Shown here: positions 41,693 through 50,610 of the stretch, piece by piece | How the letters are laid out: each line of letters starts with the position of its first letter | Position numbering within the stretch: the stretch's first letter is position 1 | Origin: CAILZL01 sp050248275 | GTDB lineage: Bacteria > Pseudomonadota > Gammaproteobacteria > Steroidobacterales > Steroidobacteraceae | Direction of reading: 5' to 3' | Assembly (NCBI GenBank): GCA_050248275.1 | Contig: JBFWSR010000003.1 | Span: forward strand, 62,001 to 126,000 | Length of the DNA: 64,000 nt | The notes under the pieces: generated by a model | Told to the model about the DNA's origin: nothing | Seen by the model: the letters and a program-made list of their open reading frames with translations, nothing else | Databases searched by the model: none | Made by a program: the position numbers and the translations under genes

Positions 41693-41821
41693 TAAATGGA
41701 AACGTATCGCGCTGCGCTACGAGTAGCCATATTACTCGGCCAAATCGGCCTGTCGTAGGCGGCAAATTAAACACCTGTCACTACTCTTCTGGGGGATGGC
41801 TGTGCTAGATTTCCCGCCGTC

Positions 41822-42292
41822 ATGACCTTCCTTGACCAACTTCGTCGTCGCCCGCGCCTCATCCGCAGTGTATTTGCGGTGTTCGTGCTGGCGTGGTTGC
41901 AGACGGGGATACTGCCTTGTGCCATGGCAGCGGTGGGTACCGAACAGGCCATGTTGGCGCAACCGAGTGGCGTGGCCACTTTGACTGCGGAGACGGCGTC
42001 GGCCGCGATGCCTGATATGCCGGACTGTGTGTATTGTCCACCTGATCAAAAACAGAGCGGCGATGCGGGTTCTGGCGTACACGACTGTTTTTACCCGCAC
42101 GAATCACGAGTGGATAGCGGCAAGGCCCAGCAGTTACAGCTGGATCAACTGGTGGCCCACCCCACCTTCATCAGTTCGTCCGTCTTCAGTTTCGTGTTGG
42201 AACCTACCGATGCTTTGCCGTCACGACGGTATCTGATTCCGCCCCTCTCGCAACGCTCGCTCAATCTCACTCACTGCAAACAGCTGAAGTAG
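41822..42292 (+). CDS. Small exported protein before the second CusCBA operon, unknown
   Basis: A 156-residue protein with an N-terminal signal or anchor (residues 13-36, hydrophobic, ending AMAA). Its mature part has DMPDCVYCPPDQ, an isolated CxxC, and another Cys and His in VHDCFYPHE. It lies 48 nt before a TolC-type gene. Proteins in this position in other metal operons are often small Cys/His-bearing periplasmic proteins of unknown role, comparable to CopL here at 801. No family is recognised. CxxC and context favour metal binding. Confidence 0.62.
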   Translation: MTFLDQLRRRPRLIRSVFAVFVLAWLQTGILPCAMAAVGTEQAMLAQPSGVATLTAETASAAMPDMPDCVYCPPDQKQSGDAGSGVHDCFYPHESRVDSGKAQQLQLDQLVAHPTFISSSVFSFVLEPTDALPSRRYLIPPLSQRSLNLTHCKQLK

Positions 42293-42340
42293 CGCACCTC
42301 GACAGCCTGGGTTTTCCCTGTTGTTTCGAGGAGAGACGCT

Positions 42341-43639
42341 ATGTTTATCGCCACGCGGTTGGGAGCAATGCTCCGACTGCGGATTTTCAATCAGACCCTT
42401 CATTGCTCGTTAGCACTGTGTGTGCTGACGCTGACTGGTATTCAAGTCAGCGTCGCGCACGCCGAACCGCTGAGCTTCTCGGTGACGCTCGCCATCGCTG
42501 AGCGAGAATCGCCCGATTTAGCTGCCCAAAACGCGGACATTGACGCTGCGCGTTCTGCGTCTGTCGCTGCCGGTCGTTGGCCGGACCCTAAATTGCTTGT
42601 CGGCATTGAAAATCTGCCCGCTTCGGGCGTGGATCAATGGAGTCTGAATCGCGATTTCATGACCATGCAAAAAGTCGGGGTGATGCAGGAGATTCCGAAT
42701 GGCAGCAAGCGACGTGCGGAAGCCGAGGTGGCAACCGCAGCCATTGATCGCGCCGAGGCAGAATGGCGTGTCAAAGTCATCGGGGTTCGTCGTGCCGCCG
42801 CGTTGGCATGGCTTGATCGCTATTACCTCGAACGACGTGGGGCATTGTTCGATGAGCTGGATCGGGAGAACCAACTATTCGCAGAGAGCGTGCAGGCACA
42901 GCTGGCGGGCAGCAAGGGCATGCTTGCGGATACCGTCGTACCAAAGCAAGAAGCAGCGGAACTTGCTGATCGACGCGATGAACTGAGCGCTTCCATTGCG
43001 AAGGCAAAATCCGCCTTGCGACGCTATGTAGGTGCCATCGGCGATGATCCATTGGCGGGGGATGCTCCGCTGCTGGCGATTGATGCGGAGCAACTGCGCA
43101 CACAGATACATAAACACCCAGAGCTGGCCGTATTTGCGCCGCTGCTGGCGATGGCGCAAGGCGAAGTGCACGAAGCCGAAGCCATGAAGAAACCGGATTG
43201 GGGGATCGAACTCGCCTATGCAAAACGAGGCTCCCAATTCAGCGATATGGTGTCCATGCAAGTGACAGTGGGTTTGCCGCTATTCACAGGGAATCGTCAG
43301 AATCCGCAAATCGCAGCCAAACGCCAAACCGTGAACAAGGTCAACGCCGAGCGCGACGCGATGTTGCGCGACCACACACAAGAACTCGAAGCTGACCTGG
43401 CCGACTACGACACGCTGACCCGCCAGCTTGCGCGCATGCAAACTACGCGGTTGCCGTTGGCACAACAAAAAGTGGACCTTCAATTCGCGAGCTATCGCGC
43501 CGGCAAGGGCGATCTCAACGCCGTGCTCACAGCGCGACGCGAACTCATTGCCGAACGGCTCAAGCAACTCGATCTGGATAGTCAGCGCGTGGCGGCGGCA
43601 GCGCGACTTTATTTCGCCTATGGGGAGGGCTCGCGATGA
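42341..43639 (+). CDS. cusC: TolC-family outer-membrane channel (CusC-like)
   Basis: A 432-residue outer-membrane factor. After a signal peptide (to about residue 40) it has LSFSVTLAIAERESPDLAAQNAD, the PKLLVGIENLP strand, long helices, and a second half ending ASYRAGKGDLNAVLTARREL. It forms the exit duct for the adaptor and pump encoded downstream, whose starts overlap their predecessors by 4 nt (ATGA at 43636-43639). GAGGAGAG precedes the ATG. Assignment to the Cus branch follows from the partner genes rather than from this protein alone. Confidence 0.88.
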   Translation: MFIATRLGAMLRLRIFNQTLHCSLALCVLTLTGIQVSVAHAEPLSFSVTLAIAERESPDLAAQNADIDAARSASVAAGRWPDPKLLVGIENLPASGVDQWSLNRDFMTMQKVGVMQEIPNGSKRRAEAEVATAAIDRAEAEWRVKVIGVRRAAALAWLDRYYLERRGALFDELDRENQLFAESVQAQLAGSKGMLADTVVPKQEAAELADRRDELSASIAKAKSALRRYVGAIGDDPLAGDAPLLAIDAEQLRTQIHKHPELAVFAPLLAMAQGEVHEAEAMKKPDWGIELAYAKRGSQFSDMVSMQVTVGLPLFTGNRQNPQIAAKRQTVNKVNAERDAMLRDHTQELEADLADYDTLTRQLARMQTTRLPLAQQKVDLQFASYRAGKGDLNAVLTARRELIAERLKQLDLDSQRVAAAARLYFAYGEGSR

Positions 43640-45129
43640 ATGACTCACGAACAAAACTAGTTCTAATAGTGGCTGCAGTCGCGGTAGCAAGTACCGCAGG
43701 TGGTTATTGGATCGCTAAACGCAGTGACTCCTCGATGGACGCCACCCAAGCGACTTCCGCCAATACCGACCGTAAAGTTCTGTATTGGTACGACCCCATG
43801 GTGCCGAACCAACACTTCGACAAACCCGGCAAATCACCGTTCATGGATATGCAGATGGTCGCAAAATATGCGGGTGACGATGCAAGCGCTGCCTCGCAAA
43901 CGGGCATCCAGATTGATCCTGGCATTGCGCAAAATTTGGGCATGCGAATAGCGTCCGTGCAACGTGGTGTGATCGCGCAGCCCATTACCGTTGCCGGCAG
44001 TATTGGCTTCAATCAGCGCGATGTGGCCATCGTGCAAGCGCGCACCAGTGGCTTTGTCGCGCGGGTGTACCAACGTGCGCCGGGCGATGTCATTGCCAGG
44101 AACGCGCCGCTGGTGGATCTGCTGGTGCCCGAGTGGGCCGGTGCGCAGGCGGAGTTTCTGACACTGCTCAAGGGTCACGATGCCGAACTCATTGACGCGG
44201 CGCGACAACGTCTGGTGTTGCTGGGCATGTCGGCGGAGTTGATTGCCGCTATTGAAAAGCATCGGCAACCACAAGCGACGATCACGATCGGCGCACCGAT
44301 TGCTGGCATGATCGACTCGCTTGAGGTACGTGAAGGGATGACGATCAGTGCCGGCGCCACGCTGGCCAAGGTCAATGGACTCGATACCATTTGGCTGGAA
44401 GCGCAGATTCCGGAAGTGCAAAGCGGCTTGATTGGTGTCGGCAGGTCTGTGAACGCCACCTTGACAGCGTTTCCCGGCGAAGATTTTAACGGCAAGGTCA
44501 TTGCCATTTTGCCGGAGGCCAACGCTGCTACCCGAACCGTGCGCGTACGCGTTGAACTTAAGAACCCGCAGCAACGCTTGCGTCCTGGTCTATTCGCGCA
44601 GGTGCGCCTGGAGAGCGGCGCCAGAGAGCCCGTGTTGTTTGTGCCTTCCGAAGCCATCATTCGCAGCGGCATACGCAACGTAGTCATTGTTGCTGTAGAC
44701 CCAACTCACTTCGAGCCGGTTGAGATTCAAGTGGGTTCGGAGTCCAACGGAAAAACGATTGTGCTGGCAGGCCTTCAGGAAGGGCAGAAAGTCGTCGCAT
44801 CAGGACAGTTCTTGATTGACTCGGAAGCGAGCCTACAAGGAGTGCTGGCGCGGTTGAGCGCGAACAGTGCATCGCCCGCAACCGCCTCACCATCCATGGC
44901 CAGTTACGAGGCCAGCGGCAAGATCGAAGCCGTCTCTGCATCCGAAGTGCTGATTTCGCACGGTCCGGTCCCCGCGTTAGAGTGGGGTGCGATGACCATG
45001 CCGTTCAAGATTGATCGTCCGGAAATGGCTCGATCGCTGAAAGTGGGCGATAGCGTCAAATTTGAATTTTCACAACACGATGACGCCTATGTGCTGCAGC
45101 AGATACAGAAGCTCGGGAGCACGCCATGA
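43636..45129 (+). CDS. cusB: CusB-type RND adaptor fused to a CusF domain
   Basis: A 497-residue membrane-fusion protein. An N-terminal helix (about 8-25) is followed by the heavy-metal-binding domain with WYDPMVPNQHFDKPGKSPFMD (residues about 50-70), then hairpin and barrel domains (QARTSGFVARVY, TRTVRVRVELKNP). The last 75 residues form a CusF-like OB fold with the copper motif WGAMTMPF, where Trp and Met bind Cu+/Ag+ in CusF. In E. coli CusF is a separate protein; here it is fused to the adaptor, and a free cusF also exists at 49632. It overlaps both neighbours by 4 nt. Confidence 0.93.
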   Translation: MNDSRTKLVLIVAAVAVASTAGGYWIAKRSDSSMDATQATSANTDRKVLYWYDPMVPNQHFDKPGKSPFMDMQMVAKYAGDDASAASQTGIQIDPGIAQNLGMRIASVQRGVIAQPITVAGSIGFNQRDVAIVQARTSGFVARVYQRAPGDVIARNAPLVDLLVPEWAGAQAEFLTLLKGHDAELIDAARQRLVLLGMSAELIAAIEKHRQPQATITIGAPIAGMIDSLEVREGMTISAGATLAKVNGLDTIWLEAQIPEVQSGLIGVGRSVNATLTAFPGEDFNGKVIAILPEANAATRTVRVRVELKNPQQRLRPGLFAQVRLESGAREPVLFVPSEAIIRSGIRNVVIVAVDPTHFEPVEIQVGSESNGKTIVLAGLQEGQKVVASGQFLIDSEASLQGVLARLSANSASPATASPSMASYEASGKIEAVSASEVLISHGPVPALEWGAMTMPFKIDRPEMARSLKVGDSVKFEFSQHDDAYVLQQIQKLGSTP

Positions 45130-48100
45130 TCGAGCAACTCATTCGCTGGTCGATCTATAACCGCTTCCTGGTCTTGCTGACGGCGCTGTTCGTCTCGGCG
45201 TGGGGTATCTGGGCGCTCAGCACAACCTCGGTGGATGCCCTGCCGGATTTATCCGATGTGCAGGTCATCATTCGTACCAGCTATCCGGGGCAAGCGCCGC
45301 AAATCGTCGAGAATCAAGTCACGTATCCACTGACTACCACGATGTTATCGGTGCCAGGTGCCAAGACCGTCCGTGGTTATTCATTCTTCGGCGATTCATT
45401 TGTCTATGTGTTGTTTGAAGATGGCACGGATCTGTATTGGGCACGATCACGCGTGCTCGAATATCTTAATCAAGTGCAGAGCCGCTTGCCCGCTAGCGCA
45501 AAAGCGTCGTTGGGACCGGATGCGACGGGCGTGGGTTGGATATATGAGTACGCGTTGGTCGATAAGGCCGGCGGCCATGACCTAAGTCAGCTTCGTACAT
45601 TGCAGGATTGGTTTCTCAAGTACGAACTCAAAACACTACCGAATGTGGCGGAAGTGGCCAGCGTCGGTGGCATGGTCAAACAGTATCAAGTGCTGCTCGA
45701 TCCGCAGAAGTTGGCGGCGTACAACATTCCGCATAGCACAGTGATCGAAGCCATCCAGCGAGCAAATCAGGAAACCGGTGGCTCGGTGCTGGAACTGGGT
45801 GAAGCTGAGTACATGGTGCGCGCGTCGGGTTATCTGAAAACCCTGGATGACTTCCGCGCCATTCCGCTTAGCGTCAACGCGAACGGCGTGTCGGTATTGC
45901 TTCGAGACGTTGCGAGCATTCAGCTCGGGCCGGAGATGCGGCGCGGCATCGCGGAACTGGATGGTCAAGGCGAAGTCGCCGGTGGCGTGATTGTGCTGCG
46001 CTCTGGAAAAAATGCGCGCACCACCATTGCCGCTGTTAAGACCAAGCTCGCCGAATTGCAAAGTAGTTTGCCCACAGGCGTGGAGATCGTCACCACTTAT
46101 GACCGCTCACAGTTGATTGATCGCGCGGTCGACAACTTAAGTCACAAACTCTTGGAAGAGTTCATCGTCGTGGCCCTGGTGTGCGGCGTGTTCTTGTGGC
46201 ATCTACGTTCCGCACTGGTGGCGATCATCTCGCTGCCGCTCGGTGTGCTAATTGCATTCATTGTGATGCGCTATCAAGGCGTGAGCGCCAACATCATGTC
46301 CTTGGGTGGGGTGGCGATTGCCATTGGTGCAATGGTGGATGCCGCGGTGGTGATGATTGAAAACGCGCACAAGAAAATAGAAGCCTGGCATCACGCGCAT
46401 CCCGGTGAGACCTTGCAGGGCGAACCCCATTGGCGAGTGATCACGGAAGCCGCCACTGAAGTCGGTCCGGCACTGTTCTTTAGTCTACTCATCATCACAC
46501 TGTCCTTCATTCCGGTGTTTACGCTAGAAGCGCAGGAAGGACGCTTGTTCAAACCACTGGCGTTGACCAAAACCTACGCAATGGCCAGTGCTGCGGGTCT
46601 GGCGGTGACCTTGGTGCCGGTCTTGATGGGCTATTGGATTCGCGGTCACATCCCCAAGGAAACCAGCAATCCGCTGAATCGCGGCTTGATTGCGCTGTAT
46701 CGTCCGTTGCTGGATGCCGTGTTGCGGCAGCCCATCGTCACGCTCGTGCTCGCAACGCTGCTGATGTTGTCCGCTGCGTGGCCCTTGACCCGCTTGGGCG
46801 GCGAATTCATGCCGCCACTCAATGAAGGCGACTTGCTATACATGCCATCCGCGCTGCCTGGCCTCTCGGCCGCTAAGGCAGCGGAGTTGCTGCAGATAAC
46901 GGATCGTCTCATCAAGACCGTGCCTGAAGTGCAAAGTGTATTCGGTAAGGCGGGCCGCGCCGAAACCGCCACCGATCCGGCGCCGCTGGAAATGTTCGAG
47001 ACCACGATTCAATTTAAGCCGAAAGAACAATGGCGCGCGGGCCTAACGCAAGATCAGCTGGTCGATGAACTGGATCGCATCGTCAAGGTACCCGGCCTCA
47101 CCAACGTCTGGGTACCGCCAATCCGCAACCGTATCGACATGCTGGCGACCGGCATCAAGAGTCCGATCGGCGTGAAGGTGTCGGGTGCTGACCTGGTTGC
47201 GATCGATCAGGTCGCACAACAAATCGAACAAGCGGCCAAGACGATCCCCGGTGTGAGTTCTGCGTTAGCCGAGCGCTTAACGGGGGGACGTTACATTGAC
47301 GTGGATATTGATCGCGCCGCGGCTGCCCGCTATGGGCTCAATGTGGCCGATGTGCAATCCATTGTGTCCACTGCCATCGGTGGCGAGAACATTGGCGAAA
47401 CCGTGGAAGGCCTGGCGCGCTTTCCGATCAATGTGCGCTATCCACGTGAGTTGCGAAATTCGGTAGAGAGTCTGCGGCAACTGCCCATCCTCACCACCAT
47501 GGGTCAACAGATTACGCTTGGTACTGTGGCCAGCGTGAAAATCAGCGCAGGTCCACCCATGCTGAAAAGCGAAAACGCGCGTCCCTCTGGCTGGGTGTAT
47601 GTGGACGTGCGCGGCCGCGATCTCGCGTCGGTCGTGAAGGACTTGCAGATGGCCATCGCCAAGCAAGTGCAACTCAAGCCCGGCATGAGTCTCGCGTACT
47701 CCGGCCAGTTTGAATATCTCCAACGCGCCAACGAGCGACTCAAGTTGGTGGTGCCCGCGACACTGATGATCATCTTCGTGCTGTTGTATCTCACCTTTCG
47801 GCGCATTGATGAAGCCTTGCTCATCATGGCGACCTTACCGTTTGCATTAACGGGCGGTATCTGGTTTCTGTACATCCAGGGCTATAACTTATCCATTGCC
47901 ACCGGCGTGGGGTTCATCGCGCTCGCCGGTGTGTCCGCTGAATTTGGCGTTGTGATGCTGCTGTATCTCAAGCAGGCAATGGCGGCGCGGCAGGAGCAAG
48001 GACTTACGCTCAAGCAGGATGTCCTGGAAGACGCTATTCGTGAGGGCGCGGTATTGCGGGTGCGGCCCAAAGCCATGACGGTCGCCGTCATCATTGCAGG

Positions 48101-48296
48101 TCTGTTGCCCATCTTCTGGGGACAGGGTACAGGTTCAGAAGTGATGAGCCGCATTGCCGCGCCCATGGTCGGCGGCATGATTACCGCGCCGCTGTTATCC
48201 ATGTTCGTGATCCCGGCGGCGTATCGGCTAATGAGAGTACGGCGCAGGGCTCATGAACCTGCGTCGATGCCGCCCTTGAATGCCTCAACCTTGTAA
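45126..48296 (+). CDS. cusA: CusA-type RND Cu+/Ag+ pump
   Basis: A 1056-residue inner-membrane proton antiporter that exports Cu+/Ag+ through the tripartite complex with the two upstream proteins. It has the N-terminal ALPDLSDVQVIIRTSYPGQAP segment, the proton-relay helix IAIGAMVDAAVVMIENAHKK, GRAETATDPAPL, and the C-terminal half with SGPIGVKV-like KSPIGVKVSGADL. The length is normal for CusA, without the Met/Ser insertion of the pump at 35044. The start overlaps the cusB stop by 4 nt. The metal is assigned from the CusF domain and Cus branch features. Confidence 0.93.
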   Translation: MIEQLIRWSIYNRFLVLLTALFVSAWGIWALSTTSVDALPDLSDVQVIIRTSYPGQAPQIVENQVTYPLTTTMLSVPGAKTVRGYSFFGDSFVYVLFEDGTDLYWARSRVLEYLNQVQSRLPASAKASLGPDATGVGWIYEYALVDKAGGHDLSQLRTLQDWFLKYELKTLPNVAEVASVGGMVKQYQVLLDPQKLAAYNIPHSTVIEAIQRANQETGGSVLELGEAEYMVRASGYLKTLDDFRAIPLSVNANGVSVLLRDVASIQLGPEMRRGIAELDGQGEVAGGVIVLRSGKNARTTIAAVKTKLAELQSSLPTGVEIVTTYDRSQLIDRAVDNLSHKLLEEFIVVALVCGVFLWHLRSALVAIISLPLGVLIAFIVMRYQGVSANIMSLGGVAIAIGAMVDAAVVMIENAHKKIEAWHHAHPGETLQGEPHWRVITEAATEVGPALFFSLLIITLSFIPVFTLEAQEGRLFKPLALTKTYAMASAAGLAVTLVPVLMGYWIRGHIPKETSNPLNRGLIALYRPLLDAVLRQPIVTLVLATLLMLSAAWPLTRLGGEFMPPLNEGDLLYMPSALPGLSAAKAAELLQITDRLIKTVPEVQSVFGKAGRAETATDPAPLEMFETTIQFKPKEQWRAGLTQDQLVDELDRIVKVPGLTNVWVPPIRNRIDMLATGIKSPIGVKVSGADLVAIDQVAQQIEQAAKTIPGVSSALAERLTGGRYIDVDIDRAAAARYGLNVADVQSIVSTAIGGENIGETVEGLARFPINVRYPRELRNSVESLRQLPILTTMGQQITLGTVASVKISAGPPMLKSENARPSGWVYVDVRGRDLASVVKDLQMAIAKQVQLKPGMSLAYSGQFEYLQRANERLKLVVPATLMIIFVLLYLTFRRIDEALLIMATLPFALTGGIWFLYIQGYNLSIATGVGFIALAGVSAEFGVVMLLYLKQAMAARQEQGLTLKQDVLEDAIREGAVLRVRPKAMTVAVIIAGLLPIFWGQGTGSEVMSRIAAPMVGGMITAPLLSMFVIPAAYRLMRVRRRAHEPASMPPLNASTL

Positions 48297-48310
48297 CGAA
48301 GACAGCAAAC

Positions 48311-49375
48311 ATGCAAAACACCATATTCAGGATTTTCCGCAGCGTACACGCCTGGGGCGGCGTGACGCTGGCGCTGTTGATGCTGCTCATCAGCGTGACC
48401 GGCGCGCTGCTGGTCTGGAAGCAGGAGTATCTGCGGCTCACCATTCCCGAAGCACGCGCCGCCTTCACGCCCACACCCGAGGCGCTGGCGCGCCTTGCCG
48501 GCGCGGTGGAGGCGCAATTCAATCGAGATGAAATTTTCCTGATCGAATTCGCAACGGCGGAATTTCCCCTTACCAAGGTCACCTTGTCCGACACGCGTTA
48601 TGCCTATCTGGACACCCAGGGCAAGGTGATTGATCAATGGGTGATGAATGAGCGCTGGGAAGAGTGGTTATACGATTTGCATCATCGCCTGTTATGGGGC
48701 AACCGCGGACTGACAATCGTGGGCTGTGCGGCCATGGCGATGATTATTCTGCTGATCGCAGGCCTGGTGGCTTTCTGGCCGATGCGACGTGGCTTTGCTC
48801 AGGGGGTATGGCCCAAAAGCACCGCCCGGCCGCAGCTGCTGCGGGCGCATCGCAATATCGGCCTCATTGAAGCTCTGCCGTTGTTGCTGAGCCTGGTGAC
48901 CGGCGTCATCCTGGCGTTTCCGCAGCAAGCGCAACGGTTGTTGCTAGAGCCATTTCGCACTGACGAATACAGCATGGATTTTGCCGAACATCTCGACGGC
49001 ATCGCCGGCGGCAACTCCGGCGAATGGCTGCCGGCCATGCAGCGCGCATTGCGTACCTTTCCGGGTTCCGCTATTCGTTCTGCCGAAGTACCTAATTCTT
49101 TTTCGCCCTATCGCATCATTGGCGTGCAACAGCCCGGAGAATTGCATCCCCAAGGCCTCAACAAGGTCTACATCGACGCCCAGGATGGCCATATGGACAT
49201 CCGGATAGACGCCCAAGCGCAGCATGTTTCCGAGCGGCTGTTTAATGCCGGGTATCCCCTGCATACCGGCCGGTTCGACAATCTGTTCTACAAAATACTG
49301 CTGACGCTCAGCGGTTTGCTGGTAGCAACCCTGAGTACCATGGGGCTGGTCAGTTTTGTCAAAGGCAGGTGGTAA
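48311..49375 (+). CDS. PepSY-associated membrane protein (PiuB-like)
   Basis: A 354-residue inner-membrane protein of the PepSY-TM family with four hydrophobic segments (about residues 14-36, 135-157, 183-204, 325-346). Its start RSVHAWGGVTLALLMLLIS and DLHHRLLWG segment are typical; the His residues in the helices may bind heme. Members work in ferric-siderophore reduction or metal handling. It is 14 nt after cusA, so it should be part of the Cus operon. A role as membrane reductase for copper is possible and unproven. Confidence 0.85.
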   Translation: MQNTIFRIFRSVHAWGGVTLALLMLLISVTGALLVWKQEYLRLTIPEARAAFTPTPEALARLAGAVEAQFNRDEIFLIEFATAEFPLTKVTLSDTRYAYLDTQGKVIDQWVMNERWEEWLYDLHHRLLWGNRGLTIVGCAAMAMIILLIAGLVAFWPMRRGFAQGVWPKSTARPQLLRAHRNIGLIEALPLLLSLVTGVILAFPQQAQRLLLEPFRTDEYSMDFAEHLDGIAGGNSGEWLPAMQRALRTFPGSAIRSAEVPNSFSPYRIIGVQQPGELHPQGLNKVYIDAQDGHMDIRIDAQAQHVSERLFNAGYPLHTGRFDNLFYKILLTLSGLLVATLSTMGLVSFVKGRW

Positions 49376-49430
49376 ATGCCGCCGCAACCTAGTCCTGTTT
49401 TCATCCAGCCTGACTCAATAAGAATGCATC

Positions 49431-49523
49431 ATGGGTAGATATAGTTTCAGTGCTGCGGGCAGTGGACTATTTTGTTTTTCCAGCCGCGCAGGCGCTGCTG
49501 ATATGCAGGACATGCATTCCTAA
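49431..49523 (+). CDS. Possible 30-residue peptide or cusF-like remnant
   Basis: An ATG at 49431 opens 30 codons ending GAADMQDMHS and TAA. The end resembles the signal-cleavage region of CusF in the next gene (AIAADMKDMKDMN). It may be a decayed copy of a cusF start, or chance. No clear ribosome-binding site was seen. Confidence 0.25.
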   Translation: MGRYSFSAAGSGLFCFSSRAGAADMQDMHS

Positions 49524-49543
49524 GGCCACGATACGGTGACTTT

Positions 49544-49618
49544 ATGACCAGTCTAACAATCAGCCAAATCGCACGGCTTTCCGATGCACCCGTTGCCACG
49601 ATTCGTTACGTTGATAAC
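49544..49618 (+). pseudogene. Remnant of a MerR-family regulator start
   Basis: The first 25 codons read MTSLTISQIARLSDAPVATI and then RYVDN, matching the N-terminal helix-turn-helix of MerR proteins (LTIGxLA...GVxxxTIRYYE). The frame then leaves the family and runs into the cusF leader, so the rest of the regulator is gone. The next ribosome-binding site (AGGAG) at the break now serves cusF. It is a deletion scar of a metal regulator that probably controlled this region. Confidence 0.65.
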
Positions 49619-49631
49619 TTAGGAGAAAATC

Positions 49632-49979
49632 ATGTTGAAGTCAGTTCGTGTTGTTTTAGTGACTGTGTCCACGTTGTTGTTAGGCATAGCGGCTATCGCC
49701 GCCGATATGAAGGATATGAAAGACATGAATATGTCCAGGCCGGCTGCGGATCAAGCCCAAGGGGTGGGGGTCATCAAAGCCGTCGATCTACAAGCAGGAA
49801 CAGTGGTTATCGCACATGAGCCGATCAAGTCGTTTGATTGGCCTTCGATGACGATGAAATTCAAGGTTGCCGATCCGGCCTTGCTTACAGGGATTGCCGT
49901 AGGTAACAAGGTGAGCTTCACGCTGCAGGGCAAGGACATGATGAAGTCGACCGTGACATCGATTAACGCGGTCCACTAA
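49632..49979 (+). CDS. cusF: Periplasmic copper/silver chaperone CusF
   Basis: A 115-residue exported protein. A signal peptide ends near AAIAAD (residue 24), followed by a Met-rich start (DMKDMKDMNMS) and an OB-fold domain. The Cu+/Ag+ site is formed by the WPSMTMKF segment, with the Trp and two Met characteristic of CusF. It carries metal to the CusB adaptor. It follows the decayed MerR start and uses the AGGAG just upstream. It stands between the Cus and Czc gene sets. Confidence 0.93.
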   Translation: MLKSVRVVLVTVSTLLLGIAAIAADMKDMKDMNMSRPAADQAQGVGVIKAVDLQAGTVVIAHEPIKSFDWPSMTMKFKVADPALLTGIAVGNKVSFTLQGKDMMKSTVTSINAVH

Positions 49980-50018
49980 AAATGTGATTGGCTTCGCGGT
50001 CGTGACGAGGAACAAACA

Positions 50019-50132
50019 TTGAGATTGCGAAGCATTGCAGGCAGGGTCGGTCGTTGGGCGCAACTTCTAATGGTGAATGGCTATCTGACCGGCTCTGCAT
50101 TACTGGCGACGTTGGACAAGTGGTTGCAATAG
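50019..50132 (+). CDS. Possible 37-residue protein, TTG start
   Basis: A TTG at 50019 with GAGG eight bases upstream opens 37 codons: a basic start (LRLRSIAGRVGRW) and an amphipathic or hydrophobic rest (LLMVNGYLTGSALLATLDKW). It could be a small membrane-associated peptide between cusF and the next gene. There is no family match I know of; it may be chance. Confidence 0.3.
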   Translation: MRLRSIAGRVGRWAQLLMVNGYLTGSALLATLDKWLQ

Positions 50133-50160
50133 GGCGGACTTTCCGCCCATACTGAGCACG

Positions 50161-50538
50161 ATGTTATCCCTCCTTAAAATGCCACGCTGGTTTGCTTGGA
50201 CACTCTTGGTCGCCCTGCTGGCGACACGAGTGGGCGGCGCGCATTTGCACCTGTGTTTTGACGGCCAGGAGCCACCAGCCAGTGTGCAGCTTGGTCATCC
50301 GGATTTGGATGTATTTCACCAGAGTCACGAAGACAAGGACATTAATCTATTCGGCAACGTGCTGATCAAGAATGTCGGCAGCACCTTCGATCTGCCTTTC
50401 CTGCTCGCCGCTGCGGTGCTGTTGTTTGTTGTAGGTGCGCTGAAAGGCGCCAATTACTCACGGAATCTTGATCGCACCAATATTCCGTCATCGTTCGGAC
50501 TGTATTTACGTCCGCCTCTACGCGGTCCTCCCCGCTAA
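50161..50538 (+). CDS. Small membrane protein preceding czcC, unknown
   Basis: A 125-residue protein with a hydrophobic N-terminus (residues 8-26), a soluble segment with His and Asp residues (AHLHLCFDGQE, FHQSHEDKD) and a membrane helix at about 78-95. The C-terminus ends with PPLRGPPR. Proteins of this form are commonly placed before czcC in proteobacteria but have no assigned function; the HLHLCFDG segment may bind metal. It is 72 nt upstream of the channel gene. Confidence 0.65.
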   Translation: MLSLLKMPRWFAWTLLVALLATRVGGAHLHLCFDGQEPPASVQLGHPDLDVFHQSHEDKDINLFGNVLIKNVGSTFDLPFLLAAAVLLFVVGALKGANYSRNLDRTNIPSSFGLYLRPPLRGPPR

Positions 50539-50610
50539 TTCTCCCCTGATTGTTACTGAGTATTGATTGGCCTGCGCGTTTTACGCGCGGCTATGCCTTG
50601 GGAGGAGATC

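Noticed and set aside
41479..41808. Plus-strand frame of 109 codons over the structured RNA
   Set aside because: Arg/Pro/Gly-rich composition follows from GC-rich stems; stem pairing explains the sequence better than coding.
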